64,000 nucleotides of DNA, taken from Panaeolus papilionaceus (Eukaryota > Basidiomycota > Agaricomycetes > Agaricales). Shown in pieces: positions 10,579 through 22,423 of this stretch (the stretch's first letter is position 1; every line of letters starts with the position of its first letter). Both the position numbers and the translations under genes were made by a program. The DNA lies in assembly GCA_015501605.1 (NCBI GenBank), contig JADNRZ010000002.1, positions 62,001 through 126,000 on the forward strand, read 5' to 3'. The notes below the pieces were generated by a model that saw nothing but the letters and a program-made list of their open reading frames with translations, made no database searches and was not told where the DNA came from.

Positions 10579-13173
10579 GTTTGTTTCTTTGATTGGGGGA
10601 TAGAAGTCGACTTCGACCTGTGGGTTGATAGGAATAAGAGGTGCTTACCGTGGACTTTATAGCAAAACCCAAGCCCGAGAGGAGCGGTTAGCAACACGGG
10701 GATGTTAATGTGTTTGATGAAGACAAATACTTAGGGCGCCAAGCACGTCAAAGCGGTGAATTTCGGATCCTCCGATTCGTTAGCAACTCATTTGTGTACT
10801 ATGTTTCCCCAAAGAAGATCAGGAACTCCTCATGTTGAAGCTGCGCAAACGGATCTTCAGAGCAGGTAGGTAACTCATGAAGACGATAGATTTTTCGCAA
10901 CACACCTCTCTCGTACTGGAACACGGCCCTCCGATAATTTTGGACTCTCACACGTTCAAGGAATGGAGACGAAATGCGTTCAAGACCGACGAACCAACAC
11001 GGACTTGGAGGCATACAGTCTCCACTGATGAATATCATCACCCGCCGCCTCCCGACGCGGGATCTGGCCGTGTAGCGTGGTGTAAATCAAATGACGCTCC
11101 AACCCAGTTCAACATGTCAGGGCCAGTTTCTACCTAGCCATACCTGTTCGGGTTTAATTGTGGTTGAAAGTATCAATTAAGCCACCCAACAATAACACCG
11201 CATGAAGACTGGAAAAGGTCCCAAGGGTCACGACCGCGCATGACATCGCGATGAAGATTCGTAAGATCATCAGGCCTTAAGTTGAAAATCGAAATCGAAA
11301 TCAAGCTCACTAGTGAGGAACAGCGCCCTTGGGGATGTGTTATATCGACAGGCTCACATATTGATTACGCAAACCCTATCTTACATAGAGACAGAAGAAT
11401 GCCCAGGAGGTCTAGGTCCTGCTGCTGATCATGAATTCAATTGCGATAGCACGCATCATTCTCATCAAAATTAATATTACATACACACAGACACGCACTG
11501 CAGGGTGGTTGCCAAACGCTCAAAGATCAGTACCACTTTCCGTAGCATTCGGGAAATATGTCCAGTGGCGGCACTACGGAGCCAAGTGTCTCTAGATATT
11601 TATCAAGGAAAAATTACACAGAGAAGGTCATTCAGTTCCTCATCTAAAAGATAGGAGGAAAACGCTCCCCTGTTCGTGAGTGGGACTCAGACAGAATTCG
11701 AACTGGATCCTAACAACGCTGAGGTGGAGTTTGGCTAGGCCGGACCCCGACCTACTCGTACTAGCCATTTAGTTGGACTTGAAACAAACATCGTATCCGA
11801 GTCTTCATTGCGGGCAGTGGTGAAGCGTTTTTAACTTTAACATGGGTTCGTTGGAATTTCTCGTTACTCCATGAATGTTCCAATCAGAGTCGAAAGTTGA
11901 AAAGTGCCGTGCTAAAGCTACGACTAGATTGGTATTGTGATGGAAATTGTCGTAGGGGGGTAAATTGTATGCACCTCTGCGAATCAGGTCGCCATATTGA
12001 TCATGAGGGTAGCATGGGGATTCAAAATTTGAAACAATTGATGGCATCCTGAATTATTTAAAGTGTAATGCGGGTAGTGAGTGATATAAGCCCAAGTTCA
12101 AAATTGGTAGATGGTTTCCATCAGTGTGCCTCACCGACATCACATCATCGCACAAATTACAATGCGATCGTAGATCAATTTAGCTAGTTGAGAACTTGAG
12201 ATGAATGAAGCATAGAAAGTCGGTCGACAGTGCTCGTACTGACCGTTGAACTGCATATTATCTAGCTTTGTAAGGGTCATTTGAAACCTGTGCATCCCTG
12301 GGACCCGACTACGTGCCTCACTGTAAGTATAAGAGCGTCGATTAAAATTGCAGGCGGCGGGTTCGGGATATCTTTTAAAAGGTACAACTATCACGATAAA
12401 TGTTTCGTCAAAATGACTGGTTGGCGACTCATGACGTGAGATATATAGAAGAGAATATATATATTTTGTAGAACGTGGTGGATGCCTGAGGGGCGCGGAG
12501 TTATATTTAGACTCTCGCGATGGGTGGTACTTTATAGCAAACGCTGCTAAGCACTGCCTCGGCGGACCGTGGGTCAGACCGACCAGTTACGGCCAAGGGA
12601 GGTACCATTTTTAGCAGTCACTACACGTTGTCAACCCTCCCTTACGGAACCTAAACTTGGACAGCTCTCTCATGATTGCACTATCAGGCCGGCGAAACCT
12701 TCTCCACGACGACTAAATCTACGCCGGTTCTGTTCTTGCAGTCATAAGCGGCACGGCCTTACTCCATAACATACTTAATTATGGAGGGTACCCTATGCCT
12801 ACCTATCCCTCAACATTTCATTGCTCGGCCTTGGTGGGTGGGTCGTGCCCACGTAGAGAGGGATAACGCGTTGCGGGCCACTGACAACCATTATCCAATC
12901 TTTTAACCTCTACTTTAACAACCTGAGCGTACGAGAAAACAAACCAAAAGGCTGCTAAGGCCGCCAAAAAGGAGACTATTGCTTCCCGGAGCGCAGTACT
13001 ACCTTTGTTGCATTGTCTTTGCCGTCCGTATCCGGCTCTTTCTCATTTTGGTGTGGTGAGCACTACACCTTTACACCTTGCAGGATTGAGCTCGCTCTCT
13101 GACCTCCACCATTGACCACCGTTGCTGGGGCCGCTAGTCAATTCCCTTTAAATCTTGAATTTTGCACGTCAAG
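10579..13173. other. Intergenic, nothing supported
   Basis: A 2.6-kb stretch between the secreted-protein gene and the BTB gene. Open frames are short and lack splice-linked continuation. One minus-strand frame (10799-11041) has protein-like composition but no start context, splice sites or recognisable domain. The right end is the promoter of the BTB gene. Confidence 0.45.
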
Positions 13174-15141
13174 ATGGTACTCTGCATTCCCATTTCACCC
13201 ACGTCCTCCACATCATCAGATTCCTCTTCTGCTTCAGCATCGCTATCAGCGTCCTCTTCACCACCATCCAGTAGCTCCTCACCTGCCTCTCCATCCGAAA
13301 CTATGCCACTACCACCCTTCAAGCAAGTACCCTTCACCGCTCCCGGGTCTCCTTATAGTCAAGGAACATCTTCAGTCTATCAATCCCGCTCCCGTTCTGC
13401 TGTTGACCTGCGTCATTCTGATAATGATAGCACCAGCACACTCCAACGAGGCTATGTTGCCATTGAAAACAGTCGCAACTCGGACACCCCGCGTGCTTCT
13501 GAGTTCACCAGTCGCAGATCTCCTTCGCCTTCTCACAGGTTCTCTGCCTTGTCGATCAACGACAGCATCAACTCTCAGGACTTCCGCATGAGCACGTTGT
13601 CGACACTGACGATCAGTCAGTACCAGAGCTGTCATCCTTACTTCTGGTTCTCCGATGGATCGATTGTGCTCTCGGTTCAAACCATGCTGTTCAAGGTCCA
13701 CAGGTCGACATTAGCCACCCATTCCGAGATGTTTGCCGACATGTTCAACGTGGGTCATCAGGGTCTTGAGGGACAATCGGAAGACGAGGATGAGTGGTTT
13801 GACGGATGTCGCGTAGTAAAGCTATTCGACGATAGCTCAGAAGATTGGGTCGACTTGCTGAGTGCAATCTATAAACCGAATCATTTTGATGACGTTCCTG
13901 CACGCCAGTTTCAAATTCGACATTCACCTTCCAATCCCGATGCTTCTCAACCCTACAACGCTATTCCGTCTTCAGAAAAACCTTTTAATCTTAGTGTCGC
14001 GCTTGATTTCACTACGGGAATCCTTCGATTATCGCACAAATACCTCATTCCGCACCTACGAGCGCGTTGTCTTTCCCTTTTGGCCCCATTTTTCCCAACT
14101 ACATTCGAGGATTTCGCTATCTCCATGCCATTGTTGAACCCCCAATTTCTTTCAACGCCTCCCTCACCTCTCAAAAAGCGCGATCGCGACTCCGGACCTC
14201 TCATGACACGAACTTCGACTCTCCTTCGGGCTGTTAACCTGTTCCACGCTGTCGACGTGCCCCAATTTCTACCCTACGCGTACTATTGTCTCTCCAAGTT
14301 GTCATCCAAGAGGATCCTTCATACGCGCGAGCTCGACCCTGCTGAACCACCAAGGGCAGAATTATCGTGGCGAGAAAAGGCGATGATTATTCACGGGAAG
14401 GAACAGCTTCGTCTTGCAGCGACGAAGGATACCATGGCTTGTCTGGGAGGTTTCCGCCGTGCTGTTGGTTGCGACTCTGAATATGAAGACGACGGTTGTA
14501 TACGTAGCCCGATGTACAGTCATCACGTCGCTCTCAAAGAGTGCGATTATGCAGCTCGCGCTGCCTGGGATAACCTCCTTCGCGGAAATAGCAGTATGGA
14601 CAATACTTCGGGGACCGTACGAGGCGGTGCTACTGCTGCTGCAAACGCAGCATGGGCGAGTACAGCATCGTTGCTGACACTGAACGTCAACGCAACGAGC
14701 CACGCTTCTGCCTATGCGCCCCCTATCGCGTCTACTTCTTCCTCTGGCTCTACCGGCAGTAGTTCAACATCGGGTGCCCTCCACTCATTGAACTTCCCAT
14801 CGTCAGCTCCAGAATCGATAAACCTCATTGATCCATTCGCACCCTTCCTAGGATGGGACACGATTGGCCCTTCAATACCCCGCTACTCCTCTCCTTACTC
14901 CTCGTATGCAACCCCTCATCGATCATATACCTCCCTCGCTCAGGCGACCCCGTACACGTCAACATTGTACGTTCATCAACAACCGGACTACAAGATCTCA
15001 GGCGAACCCGTTATGTGCCGTGCGTGTCTGAACGAATGTCAGATACAACACTACGACGCGCGCAGGAGAGTATGGGAGGCGCTACCCGAGATATTTGGGT
15101 TGGGTACTTGGGATGAATTGAAACGACGCACGGCGTCCTAA
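13174..15141 (+). CDS. BTB/POZ domain protein (655 aa, single exon)
   Basis: Intronless gene starting at the ATG at 13174; an in-frame TTG upstream is not a likely start. The first roughly 150 residues are Ser/Pro-rich and disordered. A BTB/POZ domain follows. It opens with YFWFSDGSIVLSVQTMLFKV and continues with HRSTLATHSEMFADMF, a variable acidic loop, VVKLFDDSSEDWVDLLSAIY, and a BACK-like helical part with GILRLSHKYLIPHLRARC. The C-terminus is again Ser-rich and ends in a short Cys-containing block (PVMCRACLNEC). BTB proteins dimerise and often serve as adaptors for cullin-3 ligases or in transcription. Agaricomycetes carry many such BTB proteins of unknown target. Domain call firm, role unknown. 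Confidence 0.88.
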   Translation: MVLCIPISPTSSTSSDSSSASASLSASSSPPSSSSSPASPSETMPLPPFKQVPFTAPGSPYSQGTSSVYQSRSRSAVDLRHSDNDSTSTLQRGYVAIENSRNSDTPRASEFTSRRSPSPSHRFSALSINDSINSQDFRMSTLSTLTISQYQSCHPYFWFSDGSIVLSVQTMLFKVHRSTLATHSEMFADMFNVGHQGLEGQSEDEDEWFDGCRVVKLFDDSSEDWVDLLSAIYKPNHFDDVPARQFQIRHSPSNPDASQPYNAIPSSEKPFNLSVALDFTTGILRLSHKYLIPHLRARCLSLLAPFFPTTFEDFAISMPLLNPQFLSTPPSPLKKRDRDSGPLMTRTSTLLRAVNLFHAVDVPQFLPYAYYCLSKLSSKRILHTRELDPAEPPRAELSWREKAMIIHGKEQLRLAATKDTMACLGGFRRAVGCDSEYEDDGCIRSPMYSHHVALKECDYAARAAWDNLLRGNSSMDNTSGTVRGGATAAANAAWASTASLLTLNVNATSHASAYAPPIASTSSSGSTGSSSTSGALHSLNFPSSAPESINLIDPFAPFLGWDTIGPSIPRYSSPYSSYATPHRSYTSLAQATPYTSTLYVHQQPDYKISGEPVMCRACLNECQIQHYDARRRVWEALPEIFGLGTWDELKRRTAS

Positions 15142-16161
15142 TCGCCCTGGTCGTCTTCTCGCAATCCCCTGCATATTTATGTTTATGTGCTTGCTCTTAT
15201 GATCCATTACGAGGACTTGCGACGTTAAATTAAGTATGTATTCCTAGTCATATAGCTATCGCTGCTCAGTTTTGAATTCTCGACTATGCTTTCCTTGTTT
15301 TTTACTCGTATGTATCCATCTTCACCTCGTACTCACGACATTTGATGACTTTGAACAGTTGCTTTCCCGGATATTTTTATTGGGCGTATTATCGCCTTGT
15401 CCTCTTTTGTATCTTTACATAAACCCTTACTAGTATCACAGACAAATGACAATGTATTTCTAGATACTTTCTTTTGAAGAGAACGCCTCGCGTTCGCTGG
15501 TAAATAGACGCCCCTGGATCTTGAGATGTAATACATGCCATCAGCAAACCAGATTTATAACAACGCTCTAGCTGTGAACTGAATCTCAAATGCGGCGTCT
15601 TGAGCTCGTAACGTCTTCGTCGGCTGGCATATTGACATCGGAGAACAGATACCACCCAACCATCTTCCCTATGAGGATGACGCTAATCAGTCCCCGACTC
15701 CTGAGACTCCTCGTCGCCGAAGAAGACAGCTCAAGAAACCGGGGAGCGTCGAACAGGATTAGAAACACCTTTTTCCAGTCTTCTAAGGGGGCTGAACCCA
15801 CCAATGTGCCAAGCAGATGAGCAGATTTGCTGTTACTGCTATTGAATATTGAATCTTGATAGTAGCTGTCAGTATGTGGACGATCAAATCATGACTTGAA
15901 AAAGGTGGGTTGAACGATACAAATTTTGGAGAACGGATTCTGGTCGCTCAAAATGCGCACGAAATGCACCTTGACGGCGACCCGGATCAACGATAAAAAA
16001 ATTAACGAATAGAGTTTGAACACAAGCCGAATAACACAACGTGGGCGACCCTTTCTTACGTATATTTAAAATAATTTACCGGAGCTCGTATAACCAACCT
16101 AAAATCTTGTTCCTACATATTCCTTCACTTCACCCACTTCTTTCTTTCTCAAGCTTCTTAT
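15142..16161. other. Intergenic, 3' flank of BTB gene and MFS promoter
   Basis: AT-rich stretch with short open frames on both strands near 15,590-15,820 that overlap each other and show no domain. I annotate no gene. The last 100 bp contain an AT-rich promoter-like segment ahead of the MFS start codon. Confidence 0.45.
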
Positions 16162-18250
16162 ATGACTACGACACCTATGACCGAGATTCAATCCGAGGCA
16201 GTAATAAATAAAAACAATTACGACGAGAAAATCGAAGCCGTCAACCTCGCGTTGAAAGATATCGGAATGGGGCGTTACCAATGGTGAGCAGGGAACGACT
16301 GTCGTTTAGTATATGTCCTCAGCAACCACTCACCTATCAGTCATTCATACACAGGACTCTCTTCATCCTCACAGGTTTTGGATACTTCGCGTAAGTGCTT
16401 GTTCCATCGCCATGCTTGCAAATGAGTCAATGAGTCCCATATAACTTGGGTAGGGGTAACCTATGGCCAACCGTAGCAGCTCTCATCCTACCACCAGTCA
16501 TGAGCGAGTTCAAAACCTCCGACGGGCCTTTCCTAAAGCTTGGACAGAACATTGGCCTTTTGGTGGGTGCTGTTTTTTGGGGTGTTGGGGCGGATATTTG
16601 GGGTCGCAAGTGAGTGTTCCTCTTCACCTCCTCTTAAGAGGGTGGTATAGGCATCTGGGTCTGACGCTACGATGCAGGTTGTCTTTCAACATTAACCTTC
16701 TGATAACGGGGTTGTTTGGAATTGCGGCAGGGTTTTCCCCCAACTTCACCATTCTGGCGTTCACAGCAACGCTGTGGTCACTGGGTATAGGCGGGAATAT
16801 GCCAATAGATGCTGCTATTTTTCTGGGTGTGTTCAAAATCCGCCATGACTTTTAAACATCAGGATTAAATTCTTTTTTGTGTCAGAGTTTATTCCATCAT
16901 CCCATCAATATCTGCTCACCGTCCTTTCGATTTGGTGGACGCTGGGTCAGTTCACGGGGAGCCTAATTGCATGGCCTCTTATAGGAAAATTCTCCTGTCC
17001 CTCGTCAATGACCTCCGACTCACCCTCATCAATCTGTGACCCAAACTCTAACAAAGGATGGCGTTATTTCCTGTTCACCATGGGTGGATTGACGCTCCTC
17101 TTTTGGGTTATCCGCGTTTTCCTATTCAGGATAAGCGAGACGCCGAAGTACCTCGTTGGGAGAGGGAGAGACGTCGAGGCTGTTGAGGTGTTGGAGAAGG
17201 TTGCGAAATTGAATGGGAGTTCTAGGTTTTGTATTGACAGGGAAAAGTTAGGGATCTGTGTGACCAACAATACCTCTAATGAAAAGGTTCAAGAGTCTGA
17301 GCCGCGATCACCTGGGGTCCGTGCTGGGTGGTTGTGCCAAGCAAAGGGTAATCACCTTCAACCACTGTTTGAGACGATGGAGAAAGCGGTGACTACATCT
17401 CTCCTGATATCTATCTGGGGTGCGTAATTTTATCTTTTACAATTGCTAGTTTCGAATTCTTACCAGCTGGCACTCTAGCACTCGTTGGGTTGGCGTATCC
17501 ACTGTGAGACCGAATGCTCGTTGCGACCCTTTTTTGCATGAACTGATTTAAAACATTGACACAGATACAGTTCCTTTATCCCTTATTAGTATGCTAGACC
17601 CCCTTCTCCGGATATAAGACCGCTAACCCAGGTGGTCTCTCTAGCCTTGCAACTCGGGAGTGACATTCGGGGATGGGTCGGTGAACACGACCTATCGAAA
17701 CGTGAGTGACCCATCCACCATTCTCGTCTGAATCAAGACTTGATGTGTTACAGCAAGTCATCCTCAGTGTCATCGGCATTCCCGCTTCCCTTCTAGCAGG
17801 CTACATGGTCTCACTTCCCTTCATCGGACGACGGGGCACCCTCGCCATCTTCACCCTTCTCTCAGGAGCATTCATCCTACTCTCCACCACATCCCGTTCA
17901 TCGAATGCTCTCTTGGGGTGGAACTGTGCGTATACGTTCACGAATAACGTGATGTATGGCGCTTTGTATGCGATGACGAATGAGATATTCGATAGTAAGG
18001 ATAGGGGTACGGCCAGTGCTCTTACTTCTGGTGCGAATCGGATATTCGGAATCATGGTATGTCCTCGTCCCATGAGATTGCATCATTTGATTTTGATGTC
18101 ATTATCTTGCATTTTCAGGCGCCCGTTGTCGCGCTGTATGCTGACTTGACAACGTCGCTCCCAATCTTCATCGCCGGAGTAATTTTTCTGGTGGCCGGTG
18201 TGTTACCTGTGTTCATCCCAGTGGAAACAAGAGATCAGGAGGCTAAATAG
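16162..18250 (+). CDS. MFS transporter, SV2/SLC22-like, copy 1 (probable frameshift)
   Basis: Twelve-span major facilitator transporter spread over about ten exons. The start (16162, MTTTPMTEIQSE..) is followed by ALKDIGMGRYQW, the first helix (LFILTGFGYFA), the MFS signature region GAVFWGVGADIWGRK, LWSLGIGGNMPIDAAIFL, a large central loop (FRISETPKYLVGRGRD...), and ALLGWNCAYTFTNNVMYGAL. It ends at ...VETRDQEAK. Exon boundaries match those of the minus-strand paralogues at 48264 and 51109. One exon is broken. The block LATR-GVTFGDGSVNTTYRN at about 17645-17701 lacks one base just after LATR, giving CGG-GAG-TGA, while both paralogues read through. Either the copy is a recent pseudogene or the sequence has an error. 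The substrate cannot be told; relatives carry sugars, organic acids or organic cations. Confidence 0.8.
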
Positions 18251-18371
18251 TTCGATGTGATTTATAATTTCAAACTTGTCTACAGGTATAATTTAGTGAT
18301 AATAGAGGGTCTTAGGATAGTATTAAAATACACGCTCAGCAGCTACGTTTATGTAGAAGTTTAATATACCA

Positions 18372-19154
18372 GTCCTGTTTCAGAATCAGAATCAAGTTGC
18401 CACCACGCTCACCCCGGCAGATGGACTAGGGAATAAGGTGGACGCTGGTTCAAGCGGGGACATGTATCTCGATAAGAAAGACCCTCACATGTTCATTAAA
18501 CATATCCGGCCAAAGAACGGGGGGAACCCAAGTCCTGCTGAAGTGCTGGCTGAGATCAGAACACTTAAAGTTGTGAAACATGCAGGCGCATCGGGGGAAG
18601 TGAAGCACAAGTATAGACTGGTGCCTTCGAGCAACCCCAAGGTGAAGAACTTGTAACTCCAGGGTGTTAGATATGTATGAGGAAGGTGGACGGCGACAAG
18701 TTTGATGTGGTGAAAGATAAGTTCAGCGATCCTGCGAAGCGAAGAGTGTTTGTGGATAAGGTCGTCGAGCTGCTGATTGCGAAGGCTTTACAATGTGCAC
18801 GAGATGCGAAGCTCCTTCCGGCGTGAGTAGTTCTTGATTATCGTTTGAATCTGTGCTATTGAGAAGCTCACGATGCACCATCTGCATATGTTGTTTCATG
18901 GAGCAGGGATACGACAGCTGAGAATGTACTTCTTGTTATGAATGCCGACAAAGTCCAATCCCTCCATTTCATTGACTGGGGAAACGTAGCGCCCATCAAC
19001 TGCGTTCCCGAGCCTGAACAAACAATCGTAAGTGGTCGCATGACTACTATATGTGATTATGCCTCCTCACACTGATAATTTGAACGATCACACGATCCAA
19101 ATTATGTAGAAGAACTCCGGACAAAGAACATTCAAAAGGCTCTACAACGTTTAG
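18372..19154 (+). pseudogene. 5'-truncated kinase-like (pseudokinase/APH-fold) remnant
   Basis: After an acceptor-like ...TTTCAG, a frame opens at 18372. It carries GSSGDMYLDKKDPHMFIKHI and later EVLAEIRTLKVVKHAG, resembling a nucleotide-loop/lysine region, and stops at 18654. Downstream exons give DKVVELLIAKALQCARDAKL, joined over an intron to ADTTAENVLLVM and HFIDWGNVAPINC, then KNSGQRTFKRLYNV and a stop at 19154. The AD-TTAEN-VL and FIDWG blocks resemble the catalytic loop and metal-binding Asp of protein-kinase-like phosphotransferases, with the usual catalytic-loop His missing. There is no start codon or signal peptide in front, and the middle is broken by a stop with no good intron. I read this as a decayed gene. 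The family assignment is an inference from motifs. Confidence 0.5.
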
Positions 19155-19377
19155 CCCGGGCCATGGAAGTAGTGAACATCCATACTTGACTGCGTGTCCG
19201 AGTCTTTACGAAACTCGTGTTGGAGGACGCAAAACTCGGATTAATTTTTGATGGGGAAAAAGAAATAATGAGGTGCAAGAGCAATGCACAGAATCCTTAT
19301 AAGTTATAACCGAACTACACTACGAATTGCATAAATAAATAATTACAATTTCTTGCATTGAGAAATCTGCAAGAAAA

Positions 19378-19984
19378 TCACTTCTTTCCACCATTAGCTC
19401 CTGCTCCATTCGCTCCACCCTTACCTGCCCCGCCTTGCACAGCACCACCCTTACCACCCGCGGCTTCATCATATGGCACACCACCCTTAGTCTTGATCAT
19501 CTTTCGTATAGCCTGTGCTGCCTCCTTGGCTTGTTTGTTTTTGGAGGCCGCCACTTTCTTTAAACTTTTATTGAGCTGCTCAACGGTCGGCTCTTTCCCG
19601 GCGCCTTGTTGACCAGTGGCAGCACCTCCCTTGCCATCGTCCTTTTTGGCGGCGGTATTGGCGGTGCTTCCGGTGCCTGTGGCTCCTGTTTCACGACGCT
19701 CTAATCGACTCTCGAGTTCGTAGACGAGCTCGCGTGTCGAGATATCTGCGAGTGGGCTGTCGTGAAAACTTCTGAGGTAGTGGTCTGAAAGGATGTTGAG
19801 CCCCGAGTCCCGTCTAAACATGTCATCTAGGCTATCATCAGCATAGAGGGCCTGTTGAATGAATAGGTCACGTCAGGTCTCCGATAACACGCTGTTTGGG
19901 TATGGGGGTACCTACGTTGCTTGTTGTCACCAAAAGCGACAGCTGGACCGCTGCAAACAGTAAAGAGTAGAGATTGAGCTTCAT
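19378..19984 (-). CDS. Small secreted protein, ISTR-LV-ELE family (180 aa), copy A
   Basis: Exon 1 (19916-19984, 69 nt) encodes a 23-residue signal peptide (MKLNLYSLLFAAVQLSLL..). A 64-bp intron leads to exon 2 (19378-19851), which ends in TGA. The mature protein starts with an acidic stretch (ALYADDSLDDMFRRDSG), then ISTRELVYELESRLERRE. A Lys/Ala/Gln helix follows, and the tail is Gly/Ala/Lys-rich (GGKGGAVQGGAGKGGANG). There is no cysteine. It is nearly identical in length and sequence to the copy at 61796-62398, and both lie inside the inverted duplication. Function unknown. The export signal and low-complexity cationic tail suggest a wall- or matrix-associated protein, which is inference. 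Confidence 0.8.
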
Positions 19985-20925
19985 TGTAAAATAAATGAGT
20001 GTTATGGCGTTGTGTTATTTCCTTCTGCGCCAGTGGTCACCTTATATAACATTAAATTAGATGTTGTTGTCCGAATTGGCCGAAAAGAGGGGACACACAG
20101 AAATGCTGCGAGATGTTTATCATGACTTGCTAACCCTGAATGCTATTCACGCAACAACAGGTCATATTTTTAACCTTGAAGCAGATCAGAGCATGAAGGG
20201 TAAATGACAGTTGGACAAACACCAAGGCTTGAAGCTGTTGGCATCAAAAAAATTCCCAAAGCGGGTAAGTCACCAAGCGCGCGCCGAGACGCCCGGGCTG
20301 GGCGATGAGCGTCGTGCACACCCTTTAAATTTTCGATGCTCCGATCAGGTGGAGATTCAATACTACGAGAAATATGGTGCCCAATCTGAGGAAGAATCAA
20401 ATCTTGTTTAATACTCAATCGTCCAACCTGAATTTTTCAACTGAAGGTTCGTTCGCAGTGTGAGCTCTCGTTCAATACCCAGTTATAATATGGATGATCG
20501 AGCCTTGCGGCGTTTTTTGTGGTCCCTTTCCTTGAGTATTGGTAAGCTTATTTCAAAGTCCAAGGTTATGGCTCGGATAGAACGCGGGTCATTGACAACA
20601 ATCGCGTCGTTATACCAGCAGCCCTGCATTTTCAGCGCCCACTCGCCGATCTCGGAAAAGGGCGAGGTGGATCATGCACCCTCGGCGTATCTGAGTGATT
20701 CTATATTCTCTAAGTGCAAGTACCAATTCTCCAATCTGGTGTCAGAGCTTTCATTTAACTGGAAGGTCTAGATTTTTCAATATGCGGGTGAACACAGGAG
20801 AGTGGGATGAAAGGCAAATTAAACGGAAAACTATGTTACCAGCGCGCATACGCTTCGCAGCAGCCATCAAACCACTCATCTCTTGCCCTTGATGACAAGT
20901 CATACTCTGACATGTATACTACTAA

Positions 20926-21110
20926 GCACACTTAGGGTGATGCAAGCAGAAGCTTGTTGTTGGCAACGGTCTGTTTGCTATTATGTCCGCAATCGTTGGT
21001 TTTACTCATGCTTTACTTTCTGCTTGTATGGCCCCTAAAAGGGATTGACTAATGAAATACCGCCCTGCAGTCCGACTTCTCCATCTCGGGCTTGGCTTCT
21101 GATGAACACA
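20926..21110. other. About 170-bp segment present only in the left duplication arm
   Basis: The right arm runs directly from ...CATGTATACTACTGAACACAA to the CCGACTAAGAC block. The left arm inserts about 170 bases between ACTACTAAGCACAC and GAACACAGCCGACTGAG. I see no clear target-site duplication or terminal repeat. Confidence 0.6.
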
Positions 21111-21342
21111 GCCGACTGAGACAGCTCCATGTAGCTGGGTCAGACTGCGGGCAAAGTGAGCTAAGTGAGTCTCTTGCAATTCACTTGCACCCCTGACGCC
21201 TGTGGGGCGAATGTCGCCATGCAGACAAAAGGTAGTTAGTATAAAAGGGGGGATATAAGCAGTACGGCTTGTCCCACCTCATTTCGAAGCAACAATCAAA
21301 TCAAACGCTCTACACTTCCACATCCGCAACCTCAACACCACA

Positions 21343-21660
21343 ATGCGCTCCACCACCTACCTGCTCATTACACTTGTGTCTTTCCTTTCTATGCTGCAGT
21401 CTGTCTCCGCCCTCGTTGGATATGTCAGCTGGATTAGTCAAACGGATAATCGCGACGGGACCTTCACGCACTCTGTGACCATCACTGAACATGCAACTAA
21501 TAAACAATACTTCACCAGCTCAAGGACAGCAAAAAGACTCAAAGACGAGGGAATAGAAGCATATGTTACATGGGTCTCATTCGATGTACCGCTTGATAGA
21601 AGCGGCCAACCCTCGCAGACGGCAACCAATGTAGAGATTCTGAGACCCCCCCAACAGTGA
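21343..21660 (+). CDS. Small secreted protein, 105 aa, copy A
   Basis: Intronless frame with a TATA box (TATAAAAGGGG, from 21240) about 100 bp upstream of the ATG. The first roughly 24 residues form a signal peptide (MRSTTYLLITLVSFLSMLQS). The mature part has WISQTDNRDGTFTHSVTIT, then a polar segment, and SFDVPLDRSGQPSQTATNVE near the end. It has no cysteine. Its partner at 60214-60528 is about two-thirds identical, with the strongest conservation in TDNRDGT and the C-terminal VSFDVPLDRSG block, so the frame is under some constraint. The family is unknown to me. The alternation of short polar and hydrophobic strands could suit a small beta-rich fold, but this is a guess. Confidence 0.7.
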   Translation: MRSTTYLLITLVSFLSMLQSVSALVGYVSWISQTDNRDGTFTHSVTITEHATNKQYFTSSRTAKRLKDEGIEAYVTWVSFDVPLDRSGQPSQTATNVEILRPPQQ

Positions 21661-22423
21661 TGGTATGTGACACTTTTGCTCTTGAATATATGATACTAAG
21701 CCCCATATCACTAGTGGAGTTGGCGTTCATGTCATTGATTTCTCTTGATGTGTGATTACACAACTTGATTCTGGGTCCTTCATGGACGACTGGCAAAGCC
21801 ATGGCCCATTTTTACGTATTCATTAGTTACATTTCGTTTCTGTTGCACCGTGTTATTTATTGCAAGATCCAATTCGTTTTTATTTTGAGATGAAGGAGAT
21901 GCCATTCGATTTCGTTGTGGACATAAGAACGCAGCGAAATGGCCTTGCACTCCTCCAGCCCCACTACCGAAGCGACCACAGCTCCTCGTAGAAAATCTTT
22001 GGGTTTCTCGACGCGTGGCTAGTATCATCCTCTCAACCCCGTCTCCCCCCCGTTACTGCAGCCTGTCTACCCTCATCCAGTCCAGGTATGTATGTTGAGG
22101 CTCTTTGGCAGCCAGATTTGTAAGCTACACTCTAAGCACCAATATAAAAACTTACTTTTTTTTTTTGAAGCGATGAAAATACAAATTGAAGGATAACCGT
22201 TTTCTATTTTAAGATCATAAGCGCGTGATTCTAACGATGAAGAAGACCAGGTCGAAGGGCGCAAGTGATTGAGATCGCTAGCAGGACATTGACGCGTGGC
22301 TGACGTGTGGCTAACACTTTGTATTCAGTCCGCCTCCAGGCTGTATCGGAATTCATGATATATAAAATGCGGAACGAGTGCTAACTAATTCCCATCGAAA
22401 CTTTCCTTTCTTATTCCCTACAC

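Larger units (their letters stand above)
19195..21842. repeat. Left arm of a 2.6-kb inverted duplication
   Basis: The whole stretch aligns, in reverse complement, with 59958-62580. Matching landmarks: the tail ATAACCGAACTACACTACGA (19302 region), the 180-aa secreted-protein gene, the block around CGCAGCAGCCATCAAACCACTC (20858), the TATA and start of the 105-aa secreted-protein gene, and CAAAGCCATGGCCCATTTTTAC (21795). Both arms have diverged by substitutions. The left arm also has about 170 extra bases near 20,930-21,103. Confidence 0.9.

Noticed and set aside
10799..11041. Minus-strand 80-aa frame with protein-like composition
   Set aside because: No credible start, no splice-linked exon and no domain; may be a decayed fragment but cannot be supported.
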